Origin: CBDDLD01 sp965230605
Lineage (GTDB): Bacteria > Bacteroidota > Bacteroidia > Flavobacteriales > Flavobacteriaceae
Assembly (NCBI GenBank): GCA_965230605.1
Contig: CBDDLD010000004.1
Span: 2,976,001-3,040,000, forward strand
Reading direction: 5' to 3'
Length of the DNA: 64,000 nucleotides
The notes beneath the pieces were generated by a model. That model searched no databases. It had not been told where the DNA came from and was given only the letters and a program-made list of their open reading frames with translations. Below are positions 25,733 to 34,299 of this stretch, in pieces (the stretch's first letter is position 1; each line of letters starts with the position of its first letter). A program made the position numbers and the translations under genes.

Positions 25733-27523
25733 ATGTCAAAAGCCATATTAAATACTATTAATTCTCCTGAAGATATTAGGCAATTAAATCATGATAAGTT
25801 GATTGAATTGTCAAAAGAATTGAGAGATTTCATAATTAATATTGTTGCTGCCAAAGAAGGCCATCTAGGTGCTAGTTTGGGAGTAGTAGAGTTAACCATT
25901 GCTTTGCATTACGTATTTAATACTCCCGAAGATCTGTTAATCTGGGATGTTGGGCATCAAGCCTACGGTCACAAGATTCTAACCGATCGTAGACTTCAAT
26001 TTCATACCAATCGACAACTTCACGGCATTAGCGGATTCCCTAAGCGTGGTGAAAGCATTTATGATACGTTTGGAGTTGGACACTCTTCTACTTCAATCTC
26101 TGCAGCTTTAGGAATGGCCATAGCTTCAAAATTGAAAAGAGATTATAACAAACATCATGTCGCAGTAATCGGTGATGCATCCATTGCCAGCGGTATGGCT
26201 TTTGAAGGGTTGAATCATGCAGGCGTTACCGATGTTAACTTACTAGTTATACTCAACGATAATGCTATTGGCATTGATCCTAGCGTAGGTGCTTTAAAGC
26301 AATATTTAACCAATGTTAAGAAGGGCACTCACAAACAAGATAATATTTTTGAGGCTTTAAATTTTGATTATTCTGGTCCGATTGATGGACATAATCTCCC
26401 TAAAATTATTAGTGAACTAGAACGTCTAAAGACTGTTAAAGGCCCAAAACTTCTACATGTTATCACCACCAAGGGTAAGGGGTTAGATCTAGCTGAAAAG
26501 CATCAGGTTACATATCATGCTCCTGGAAAGTTTGATGCCAAAACTGGTGAATTAACACCAAAATCGAGTGAAAACCTCCCCCCTAAATATCAAGATGTTT
26601 TTGGAGAAACACTAGTTGAACTAGCTGCAGAAAACTTAAACATCGTCGGAATAACCCCAGCCATGCCAACAGGTAGTTCTATGAAGTTGATGATGGAAGC
26701 TATTCCAGATCGTGCCTTCGATGTTGGTATTGCGGAGCAGCACGCGGTAACCCTAGCTGCCGGAATGGCCACACAAGGGTTAATCCCATTTTGTAATATT
26801 TACTCCACATTTTTACAACGGGCATATGATCAAGTCATTCACGATGTTGCTTTACAAAACCTGCCTGTTATTTTCTGTTTAGATCGAGCTGGCTTAGTAG
26901 GTGAAGATGGCGCTACGCACCATGGCGCATTTGACATCGCTTATTTAAGATGCATTCCTAATTTAATTATATGTGCGCCTCGTAATGCTGTAGAACTCAG
27001 AAATATGATGTACACGGCGCAATTAGGTTTAGATGCACCAATTGCCATAAGGTATCCAAGAGGTCGAGGACACATGAAAGACTGGAAAGTTCCTTTTGAA
27101 AATATCGCTATTGGTAAAGGTGTATGCTTAAAACAAGGAACTCATTTAGCTATTTTATCATATGGCACAACAGCGTATGAGGTTACAAATGCCATTGAAT
27201 CTTCGGAATGTAAATCTGAAATTGGGCATTACGATATGCGCTTTGTGAAACCTCTGGATGAAACCATACTTCATGAGGTCTTTGCGTCTTACCAGGCGGT
27301 TTTGACTATTGAAGACGGAACTATTGTTGGTGGATTTGGAAGTGCTATTTTAGAATTCGCACAAAAATACGGCTACCTAAATACTCCGGTAGATGTATTA
27401 GGAATCTCTGACCAATTTGTTGATCATGGAAAAGTAGCTGAACTTAAAGCTTTAGAAAAAATAGATAAAACAGCGATTAAGAAAAAAATAAACGCCTTAT
27501 TCCGTTTGATCAAGAGTAGCTAA
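25733..27523 (+). CDS. dxs: 1-deoxy-D-xylulose-5-phosphate synthase
   Basis: 596 residues, slightly shorter than the E. coli enzyme. Thiamine-diphosphate motifs: GHQAYGHKILTDR, GDASIASGMAFEGLNHAG and NDNAIGIDPSVGAL for the Mg site. The transketolase-like half has DVGIAEQHAVTLAAGMA and EDGATHHGAFDIAYL, where Glu and His are catalytic. It condenses pyruvate and glyceraldehyde-3-phosphate in the first step of the MEP isoprenoid pathway. The prenyl synthase at 10312 acts later in the same pathway but is not linked. It overlaps a convergent 58-residue ORF by 27 bp. Confidence 0.95.
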   Translation: MSKAILNTINSPEDIRQLNHDKLIELSKELRDFIINIVAAKEGHLGASLGVVELTIALHYVFNTPEDLLIWDVGHQAYGHKILTDRRLQFHTNRQLHGISGFPKRGESIYDTFGVGHSSTSISAALGMAIASKLKRDYNKHHVAVIGDASIASGMAFEGLNHAGVTDVNLLVILNDNAIGIDPSVGALKQYLTNVKKGTHKQDNIFEALNFDYSGPIDGHNLPKIISELERLKTVKGPKLLHVITTKGKGLDLAEKHQVTYHAPGKFDAKTGELTPKSSENLPPKYQDVFGETLVELAAENLNIVGITPAMPTGSSMKLMMEAIPDRAFDVGIAEQHAVTLAAGMATQGLIPFCNIYSTFLQRAYDQVIHDVALQNLPVIFCLDRAGLVGEDGATHHGAFDIAYLRCIPNLIICAPRNAVELRNMMYTAQLGLDAPIAIRYPRGRGHMKDWKVPFENIAIGKGVCLKQGTHLAILSYGTTAYEVTNAIESSECKSEIGHYDMRFVKPLDETILHEVFASYQAVLTIEDGTIVGGFGSAILEFAQKYGYLNTPVDVLGISDQFVDHGKVAELKALEKIDKTAIKKKINALFRLIKSS

Positions 27524-27673
27524 ATCGGATGGTTCTTCCGCTTCGTAAACTTTTACTTCTTCTCTCGGAGATTCAACAGTTTTACCACTGTTATATGTCA
27601 AATCATCTATAACCAATAAACCTGTTACCGTGATTAAAAAAACCACTAAGGCAGATAAAATATTATTTTTCAT
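27497..27673 (-). CDS. 58-residue single-helix membrane protein
   Basis: A small ORF: MKNNILSALVVFLITVTGLL is one membrane helix, and the remainder is an acidic exported or cytoplasmic tail rich in Glu (about 15 of 38 residues acidic). Coding character is supported by the sharp split between helix and hydrophilic tail and by good length for such miniproteins. It overlaps the end of dxs on the opposite strand. No family recognised. Confidence 0.55.
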   Translation of the reverse strand: MKNNILSALVVFLITVTGLLVIDDLTYNSGKTVESPREEVKVYEAEEPSDLATLDQTE

Positions 27674-27766
27674 AGTGCTGATTTAGGGCTAACAACTTAG
27701 TAAATAAACACAATGAATCGTTAAAAAACAAATTTTATCGATGAAATACATTTTTGTTTTTTCATA

Positions 27767-29107
27767 TCAGACTAGGTTTCCCTTTAATCTTCGATATAAA
27801 AGCATTGCATTCGAATCTGATAATTTGGATATGAAGAGGCAAATGGACAACAGGTTGTCATATAAGCTTTCATTCTTTAATTGAATGGTATCCGGCAATG
27901 CCTTCAATAATAATTTATCAAAACTAGATAGGCTATTATTGAAACTATTATAAGCTAGAGTTCCAAGCGCCTCTAGTAGCCCATTTAACACTTCGTAGCC
28001 TGCAATCTCTTTATTAACGACGTCTTTCGACTGATAAATATTTTTAACACTGAGATCAATAATATCCTGCATTTGGGCTGTGTATTTACAAACGTCCATT
28101 AAAGCAGTATCAAAGCGACCTTCAAGAATTATATCTTCATTATTTATGAAGATCGTAACAGCTTCCTGAATCAGGGTATTAATAGCTAAAGCTCTCAAAT
28201 AACTCACACGATCTTCCGTTGTTTTTAGGGCGCCGTATTTATTAGAATCGATTGTACTTCTGACAAGATTTATTAAATATTCTAGTGCATATTCTTCCTG
28301 AATTAACCCTAGGTTTATGCCATCCTCAAAGTCAATTATAGTGTAACAAATATCATCAGCAGCTTCTACTAGATAGGCCAAAGGATGTCTAGAATAGCTA
28401 AGGTGATTTTTCGATCTTGAATACAACCCTAATTCTTCAGCAACCTCTTTAAACATTGTTTTTTCATTTTGAAAAAAACCATATTTCTTATCTGCAATAT
28501 GTGAGGTGGGTTTCTTAGGTAAAGATTCTTTAGGGTATTTCATAAAAGCACCTAAAGTCGCATAGCTTAAACGCAAACCTCCTTGTCGCCCTTCTCTACT
28601 TTCAGTTAAAATCTTAAACCCATTAGCATTGCCTTCAAAATCACAGAGGTCCTGATATTCTTTAGCCGTAAGAATGTCTTTAAAACGCAATCCCTCTCCA
28701 TTGGTAAAATATGCACCAATAGCTTTTTCCCCAGAATGTCCAAAGGGAGGATTGCCAATATCGTGCGCTAGTGCTGCAGCAGCAACTATAGCTCCAAAAT
28801 CGTTAATTTGATAGCCGTGAACTTTAGTGAGGTGCGGGTGTTTTTCGAGCAATTTTTTTCCGACTTGCCTTCCTAATGAACGTCCAACAACACTTACCTC
28901 CAAACTGTGAGTTAATCGTGTATGTACAAAATCGGTTTGAGATAAAGGAACTACTTGTGTTTTATCTTGTAAGCTCCTAAACTCTGAAGAAAAAATAATT
29001 CTGTCATAATCGACCTCAAACCCTAACCGAGTTTCGTCTTGTTCCTTTCTAATTCGCTTGTTTTTATCACCAAAACGTTTTAAGGATAGTAATTGTTCCC
29101 AATTCAT
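27767..29107 (-). CDS. dgt: Deoxyguanosinetriphosphate triphosphohydrolase (dGTPase)
   Basis: 446 residues. HD-domain metal ligands appear as FVHTRLTHSLEVSVVG (His), AAALAHDIGNPPFGHSGE (His-Asp) and a later Asp in VEAADDICYTIIDFEDGI. The N-terminal FSSEFRSLQDKTQV is typical of dGTPase. It cleaves dGTP to deoxyguanosine and triphosphate, influencing dNTP pools and resistance to phages. It stands alone, transcribed away from the surface lipoprotein gene. Confidence 0.93.
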   Translation of the reverse strand: MNWEQLLSLKRFGDKNKRIRKEQDETRLGFEVDYDRIIFSSEFRSLQDKTQVVPLSQTDFVHTRLTHSLEVSVVGRSLGRQVGKKLLEKHPHLTKVHGYQINDFGAIVAAAALAHDIGNPPFGHSGEKAIGAYFTNGEGLRFKDILTAKEYQDLCDFEGNANGFKILTESREGRQGGLRLSYATLGAFMKYPKESLPKKPTSHIADKKYGFFQNEKTMFKEVAEELGLYSRSKNHLSYSRHPLAYLVEAADDICYTIIDFEDGINLGLIQEEYALEYLINLVRSTIDSNKYGALKTTEDRVSYLRALAINTLIQEAVTIFINNEDIILEGRFDTALMDVCKYTAQMQDIIDLSVKNIYQSKDVVNKEIAGYEVLNGLLEALGTLAYNSFNNSLSSFDKLLLKALPDTIQLKNESLYDNLLSICLFISKLSDSNAMLLYRRLKGNLV

Positions 29108-29226
29108 TAGTTCAATTTATAAGTCGAGGCAAGATAGAGAAATTAGAACATTTTCTTGTTACTATTCATCTTCAAATGTTTAGAGATTTAATGTTAATAA
29201 ATTGTTTCTTAAACGTAATGTCTCTT

Positions 29227-29270
29227 ATCAATTTCCTAACATTTAAGTAACCTTTTTATTACCAATCTTT
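29227..29270 (+). promoter_or_regulatory. 11-bp periodic repeats, putative Pho box
   Basis: Successive 11-bp units starting at 29227, 29238, 29249 and 29260 read ATCAATTTCCT, AACATTTAAGT, AACCTTTTTAT and TACCAATCTTT. A core of (A/T)ACmTT every 11 bp resembles direct-repeat PhoB/PhoP sites. It lies about 30 bp before a TTTCTTTG -7-like element (29301-29308) of the downstream lipoprotein gene. Confidence 0.4.
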
Positions 29271-29357
29271 AATTTTCGATTAACCTAGATTATTGGCTTT
29301 GACAGTTTCTTTGCACGATATAAACTATAACTATTTTTATTCTTTAAAAACGAACTC

Positions 29358-30686
29358 ATGAAAAAATTATTTTTAATCGCATTAGTATCTTCTACACTAG
29401 TATTTACTGGTTGTTTTAAAGACGATGATACTCCGATAATTGTTGAAGAAACTACAATTATAAATAATAACAACGGCGATGGAGGCGGTGGTGACGATTG
29501 CCCAATTGTTGCTGTAACAGGTGCAATTACAAGTGATACAACTTGGACAAACGATAACATCTACCAATTAAACCAAAAGGTTGTTGTTGCTGATGGTGTT
29601 ACATTAACTATTAACCCTGGTACTATAATCAAAGGATCTCCAGGTACTGGTTCATTAGCGTCAGCTCTTATCGTTGCAAGAGGTGGTACATTAAATGCTC
29701 AAGGTACTGCTACTAGCCCAATTATTTTTACATCTACAAGTGATAACATTACATGTGGACAAACTGCAGGTACAAACTTAGACGAAAATGATAGAGGTCT
29801 TTGGGGAGGTTTAATCGTATTAGGTAACGCTCCTTGTTCTTTATCTGGTGACGTTGTAGAAGCTCAAATCGAAGGTATCCCTGCGGATGATTCTTTTGGT
29901 CTTTACGGTGGTAATGATGCTGGTGATAGTTCAGGAAACATGCAATACCTTTCTATCCGTCACGGTGGTGCTTTAATCGGTGAAGGAAACGAAATTAACG
30001 GTCTTACTTTAGGTGGTGTTGGTAATGGTACAACAATCAGTAACATTGAAGTTGTTGCTAACGTAGATGACGGAATCGAATTTTTCGGTGGTACTGTAAA
30101 CGCTTCTAACTTATTAGTATGGGCGCAAGGTGACGATGCTATCGATATCGATCAAGCTTACTCTGGTACTATAGACAACGCTGTAGTAGTTTTAGGTGAT
30201 GTTTCTGACCACGCTTTCGAAATTGATGGTCCAGAAGGTTCTGCATCAGGTTCATTTACTTTACAAAATGCTACAATCATTGGTAACAGTGTTACTAGTA
30301 ATGGTGAATATGCAGATTATAGAAGTAGAGCTCAAGGTGCAACAAATAACGTATACGCTCTTGGATTCCCAAGTGGTAAGGATGTAGAATTAGATAACAA
30401 TGGAGTTTCTCAAAACTTCTTAGATGGGAACTTAACGTTCAGTGCATGGGAGATTGTTGGATTTGACAACAGCATCTTCGTAGAAAAAGTAGGATGTTTA
30501 GATTTCTGTGATGATGAAGACGACACTAATGATGTAGATGAGCCATTAATCATCTTATCTCCTTCATTTACAGAAAGAGCTGCTATGTGGGCTACACAAG
30601 TAGCTGAAGGTGCACAAACTGTTGGTGCAACTACTTCTGAATTAGCTTGGACCTATGCAAATACTGCAGGTGGTTTAGGTTTCTAA
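29358..30686 (+). CDS. Surface lipoprotein with predicted beta-helix, partner of TonB receptor
   Basis: 442 residues. Lipoprotein signal with lipobox VFTGC, then a short Asp/Asn/Gly-rich linker. The body is a repetitive Gly/Asn/Thr-rich sequence (GVTLTINPGTIIKG, ARGGTLNAQGTATSPIIFT, ISNIEVVANVDDGIEFFGG) that fits a right-handed beta-helix. Acidic motifs DDGIEF, DDAIDID and CDDEDDTNDVDE could bind metal. It precedes a TonB-dependent receptor by 69 bp on the same strand, a pairing like SusD-type or substrate-binding lipoproteins with their receptor, though it is not a SusD fold. Codon use is very uniform, suggesting high expression. Confidence 0.75.
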   Translation: MKKLFLIALVSSTLVFTGCFKDDDTPIIVEETTIINNNNGDGGGGDDCPIVAVTGAITSDTTWTNDNIYQLNQKVVVADGVTLTINPGTIIKGSPGTGSLASALIVARGGTLNAQGTATSPIIFTSTSDNITCGQTAGTNLDENDRGLWGGLIVLGNAPCSLSGDVVEAQIEGIPADDSFGLYGGNDAGDSSGNMQYLSIRHGGALIGEGNEINGLTLGGVGNGTTISNIEVVANVDDGIEFFGGTVNASNLLVWAQGDDAIDIDQAYSGTIDNAVVVLGDVSDHAFEIDGPEGSASGSFTLQNATIIGNSVTSNGEYADYRSRAQGATNNVYALGFPSGKDVELDNNGVSQNFLDGNLTFSAWEIVGFDNSIFVEKVGCLDFCDDEDDTNDVDEPLIILSPSFTERAAMWATQVAEGAQTVGATTSELAWTYANTAGGLGF

Positions 30687-30755
30687 TAAAACTAATTTTT
30701 AAATCATATCGACCTATCGCTTACTAGGTAAGCGGTAGGTTATATAAAGTTATAT

Positions 30756-33584
30756 ATGAAAAATATACAAAAAGTACTAACTTTTGTTTTCATCTGTTTA
30801 TTGTCTGCAAGTTCCCTCGCTCAAGGTAAAATTACCGGAACAGTTATCGATGGAGAGTTCAATGAGCCTCTAGCATTTGCCAATGTTTTGGTAAAGGGTA
30901 CAACTACAGGAACTACTTCTGATTTTGACGGTAAATATGAGCTTGAGTTAGACGAAGGTACTTACACATTAGTATTTTCATATGTTGGATACAATACTAA
31001 AGAGATTACTGATATTGTTGTAAAAAACGGTGAAGTAGTCACAGTAGATACTGTATTAGAAACTAACGCTTTAGATACTATTGTTATCACAACTTCTGTA
31101 AAACGAAATACAGAAAATGCAGTATTAGATATACAAAAGAAATCTGCAGTGGTATTAGACGGATTATCAGCTCAGGCTATTAAAAGTACCGGAGCTAGTA
31201 ACGTTGCCAGTGCTGTTAAAAGTGTTCCTGGTGTATCTATTGTAGGTGATAAGTATGTATACGTTCGTGGTCTGGGTGACCGTTATACCAAATCTATACT
31301 TAATGGTGTAGACATTCCTGGTTTAGATCCGGACAGAAATACGATCCAAATGGACCTCTTCCCTACAAGTATCCTTGATAATGTAATCGTTATTAAATCG
31401 GCTTCTGCAGAATATCCTGCTGATTTTACCGGTGGTATTGTAGATATCGTAACTAAAGATTTCCCTACCAAAGGCGAATACTCAATATCTGTTGGTGCTG
31501 GTTATAACCCAGATATGCACTTTAATGATCAGTATCTGAATTACACTGGTAGTGACACAGATATTTTAGGATTTGACGATGGTACAAGAAATAGACCAAT
31601 TAACAGATTCCAAGAAATTCCTGGGACATTCGATAATAGACAATTACTAACATCATTAACTAACAGGTTTCAGAAAGAGCTAGCTGCAAAGCAAGAAACA
31701 AGTGGTGCCAACTTAGACTTTGGTTTTACACTAGGAAATCAATACGATGTTGGTGATGATAAAATTGGATACCAAGCATCATTTTCATACAAGAATACAA
31801 CAACTTTCTATGAGAATAGAGAAGACGGTGGTTATGTTAAAGACAACTCTGATTCTTCAAACAATGATCTAAGATTCGTTTTAGCATCATCTGGTCAGGA
31901 AGGAATCAATAATGTTATTCTTAACGGACTTGCCGGTATTACTTATAAAACGGACAGAGCTAAATTTAAGTTCAATGCCCTTCACATCCAAAATGGAGAG
32001 TCTACTGCTGGTTTCTTTAATCAGGTTATCTCTCAGGATGGTGTTGGTGGTGGTTTAGAGCCATTAGTTAAAAACTCTTTAACTTATACTGAGCGCTCTA
32101 TTACTAACTTTTTATTGAGTGGTTCGCACCGTTTTGGTGAAAATGAAAACGCGCTTAAATTAGACTGGAAATTATCTCCTACCTTCTCTAAGGTAATGGA
32201 TAAAGGTCATAGAATTACACCTTTACAACAAGCGGATAATGGTGATTTCTTTATTAGTCCAAGTGCTTCAACATTCCCAATTCAATTATGGAGAAACTTA
32301 ATTGAAGAAAACTGGGCTGGTAAAATTGACTTTGATCAAAAGCTTACCATTTTTGATAGACCTGGAAAAATCAAATTTGGTGGTGCATACACGTATAAAT
32401 TCAGAGATTTTAGTACTGATGATTACACATTCACTATCACCGGAGATGATTCTTTCATAGCTGATGGTAATGTAGATAATTTATTAGCTTCAGAAAATCT
32501 ATGGAATACGACAAGTCAGGAAGGAGCTCATTTAGTATTTGGTGATCAATTTAACCCGAATGATGCTTATGAAGGTGAGCAAAACATCTTTGCTACATAT
32601 ATCTCAACAGAGTTTAACTTAACAGAAAAGTTAAAATCTATTTTAGGTATTCGTACAGAGTTATTTAGATCTTACTATACAGGTCAGGACAATGAAGTTT
32701 CATTTGACAGAGAAGAAATCTTAGATGAATTCGATTTCTTCCCATCTATAAACTTAATTTATGCTGTAAATGATAATATTAACTTAAGAACTTCTTATTC
32801 TCGTACAACAGCAAGACCATCATTTAAAGAAGCTTCTGTATCTCAAATTTTCGATCCAATTACAAGTAGATTATTTATTGGTAACCTGGACTTAGTTCCT
32901 ACTTACGTAAATAACTTCGATATACGTTTTGAACGTTTTGGAGAGAATGGCCAGATGATTGCCGTGAGTGGTTTCTATAAAGACTTTACAGATCCAATAG
33001 AGCAGGCCTTCTTCTTGCAAGCACCTACTCAGGTTACTGTAAGCAATCTTGGTGATGCTCGTGTATACGGTGGTGAAATAGAGTTTAGACAACGTTTAGG
33101 GTTTATTCTTGAAGATTTAGATAACTTAAAGTTTAATGCTAACGTTTCTATCATCAAATCTGAGTTAACAATGTCTGATGCTGAATTTCAAAGTAGACAG
33201 TTAAATGCCAGAGATGGTGAGACAATTGAACGTGAAAGAGATTTACAAGGACAAGCACCTTACCTGATTAATGTTGGATTAGATTATAACAATCCTGACA
33301 TCGGATTACAAACCGGATTATTCTTCAACGTACAAGGTTCTACGCTTGAGGTTGTTGGTATCGGTCTTGTGCCTGATGTATTTACTCAGCCATTTAACAG
33401 TTTAAACTTTACTTTGAATAAATCTTTTGGAGAGAAGAGACGTTCTGCCATAGATTTAAAAGTAACTAATATATTAGGTGACGAGCGCTTAAGTGAGTAT
33501 GAATCATTTGGTACGTCTAACCAAGTATTCACACTTAGAGAGCCAGGTACTGAAATTTCTTTAGGTTACACCTTTAAGTTTTAA
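30756..33584 (+). CDS. TonB-dependent outer-membrane receptor
   Basis: 942 residues. Signal peptide, then a carboxypeptidase-regulatory-like domain (ITGTVIDGEFNEPLAFANV to about 115), a plug domain (AQAIKSTGASNVASAVKSVPGV, GLGDRYTKSILNGVDIPG), and a beta-barrel ending in the aromatic-terminal strand LGYTFKF. It imports a ligand using ExbB-ExbD-TonB energy. The lipoprotein immediately upstream is its probable partner, and the 11-bp repeats before the pair hint at control by phosphate limitation. The ligand cannot be told from sequence. It ends at a strong terminator. Confidence 0.9.
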   Translation: MKNIQKVLTFVFICLLSASSLAQGKITGTVIDGEFNEPLAFANVLVKGTTTGTTSDFDGKYELELDEGTYTLVFSYVGYNTKEITDIVVKNGEVVTVDTVLETNALDTIVITTSVKRNTENAVLDIQKKSAVVLDGLSAQAIKSTGASNVASAVKSVPGVSIVGDKYVYVRGLGDRYTKSILNGVDIPGLDPDRNTIQMDLFPTSILDNVIVIKSASAEYPADFTGGIVDIVTKDFPTKGEYSISVGAGYNPDMHFNDQYLNYTGSDTDILGFDDGTRNRPINRFQEIPGTFDNRQLLTSLTNRFQKELAAKQETSGANLDFGFTLGNQYDVGDDKIGYQASFSYKNTTTFYENREDGGYVKDNSDSSNNDLRFVLASSGQEGINNVILNGLAGITYKTDRAKFKFNALHIQNGESTAGFFNQVISQDGVGGGLEPLVKNSLTYTERSITNFLLSGSHRFGENENALKLDWKLSPTFSKVMDKGHRITPLQQADNGDFFISPSASTFPIQLWRNLIEENWAGKIDFDQKLTIFDRPGKIKFGGAYTYKFRDFSTDDYTFTITGDDSFIADGNVDNLLASENLWNTTSQEGAHLVFGDQFNPNDAYEGEQNIFATYISTEFNLTEKLKSILGIRTELFRSYYTGQDNEVSFDREEILDEFDFFPSINLIYAVNDNINLRTSYSRTTARPSFKEASVSQIFDPITSRLFIGNLDLVPTYVNNFDIRFERFGENGQMIAVSGFYKDFTDPIEQAFFLQAPTQVTVSNLGDARVYGGEIEFRQRLGFILEDLDNLKFNANVSIIKSELTMSDAEFQSRQLNARDGETIERERDLQGQAPYLINVGLDYNNPDIGLQTGLFFNVQGSTLEVVGIGLVPDVFTQPFNSLNFTLNKSFGEKRRSAIDLKVTNILGDERLSEYESFGTSNQVFTLREPGTEISLGYTFKF

Positions 33585-33603
33585 ATACTATTGATTATAT
33601 CAC

Positions 33604-33633
33604 AAAAAAGCCTGCAAATTGCAGGCTTTTTTT
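33604..33633 (+). terminator. Terminator of the TonB receptor operon
   Basis: Hairpin AAAAGCCTGCAA / TTGCAGGCTTTT with T-run; the A-run on the other side makes it usable in both directions, so it may also serve the minus-strand gene at 33655. Confidence 0.85.
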
Positions 33634-33654
33634 ATTAAGAACATTTTAAAAAAA

Positions 33655-34020
33655 CTACTTGTCTCTAATCGCAAGCTTCGTCTTTCCTTTCCACTCACTC
33701 ACACTTACTATTTTAGAGTTAATGTAGTCCACTTCTTTTAGAGAATTATTACTCCAAAAGAACCATTTTCCAACTTTATTCCCGTTTTCATAATTACCAA
33801 CGGCTATTTTATTACCTTTAATATCATAACTTGTCCACGTCCCGTGAAGCTTTCCATTAGCATCAAAAGCTCCTTTTTGTTGGACAACACCGTTTTCGTA
33901 ATAGTATGTTGCTATGGTTAATTCGCCATCTTTTTCATATTTGACGTTTGTATCTTTTTGAGCATATGTAAAACTCACACACAGCATTACAAGTATTCCT
34001 AATAACTTTCTCATATTCAT
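33655..34020 (-). CDS. YwqK/MORN-repeat-like exported protein
   Basis: 121 residues (a second ATG at 34014 is possible). Signal peptide ending near FTYAQ, then repeating strands with the pattern YENGVVQQKGAFDANGKLHG and GNYENGNKVGKWFFW, typical of the MORN-like repeats of YwqK-family proteins. These are short beta-hairpin repeats with no known catalysis. It is exported to the periplasm or surface. It is transcribed divergently from the PiT transporter, and the shared 279-bp gap holds the regular 11-bp repeats. Confidence 0.8.
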   Translation of the reverse strand: MNMRKLLGILVMLCVSFTYAQKDTNVKYEKDGELTIATYYYENGVVQQKGAFDANGKLHGTWTSYDIKGNKIAVGNYENGNKVGKWFFWSNNSLKEVDYINSKIVSVSEWKGKTKLAIRDK

Positions 34021-34052
34021 GGGGTTTTAATTAATAATTACATTACAAACAT

Positions 34053-34107
34053 AACATTAATTTTACATTTAAACAACATTTACATAACATTAAATTAACA
34101 TTAGATA
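34053..34107. promoter_or_regulatory. Five exact-period 11-bp repeats, putative Pho box array
   Basis: ACAT recurs at 34054, 34065, 34076, 34087 and 34098, exactly 11 bp apart. The units are AACATTAATTT, TACATTTAAAC, AACATTTACAT, AACATTAAATT and AACATTAGATA. An 11-bp direct-repeat spacing is the signature of PhoB/PhoP-family binding sites, and a phosphate transporter gene starts at 34300. The remainder of the 279-bp gap is AT-rich; AACCTTTTGTT-AACATAACGTT at 34236-34257 is a further weaker pair close to the PiT start. Confidence 0.5.
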
Positions 34108-34299
34108 CGTAAAACACTGATTTATAGATGTTTAAATATTTAGCAAAACAATGTATTTAGAGAAAATTTAAAAAAGGCTTAAGATTAGGTCAGATTTTGT
34201 GTTATTAGATTTTTAGAACTTTAAATAGAACATAACCTTTTGTTAACATAACGTTCAATATAAAACAAGAAATTTGCCTTCAAATTCATTTCATTCTTC

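Noticed and set aside
33655..34020. Antitoxin of a toxin-antitoxin pair (YwqK label)
   Set aside because: The product has a signal peptide and MORN-like repeats, and no toxin gene is adjacent.
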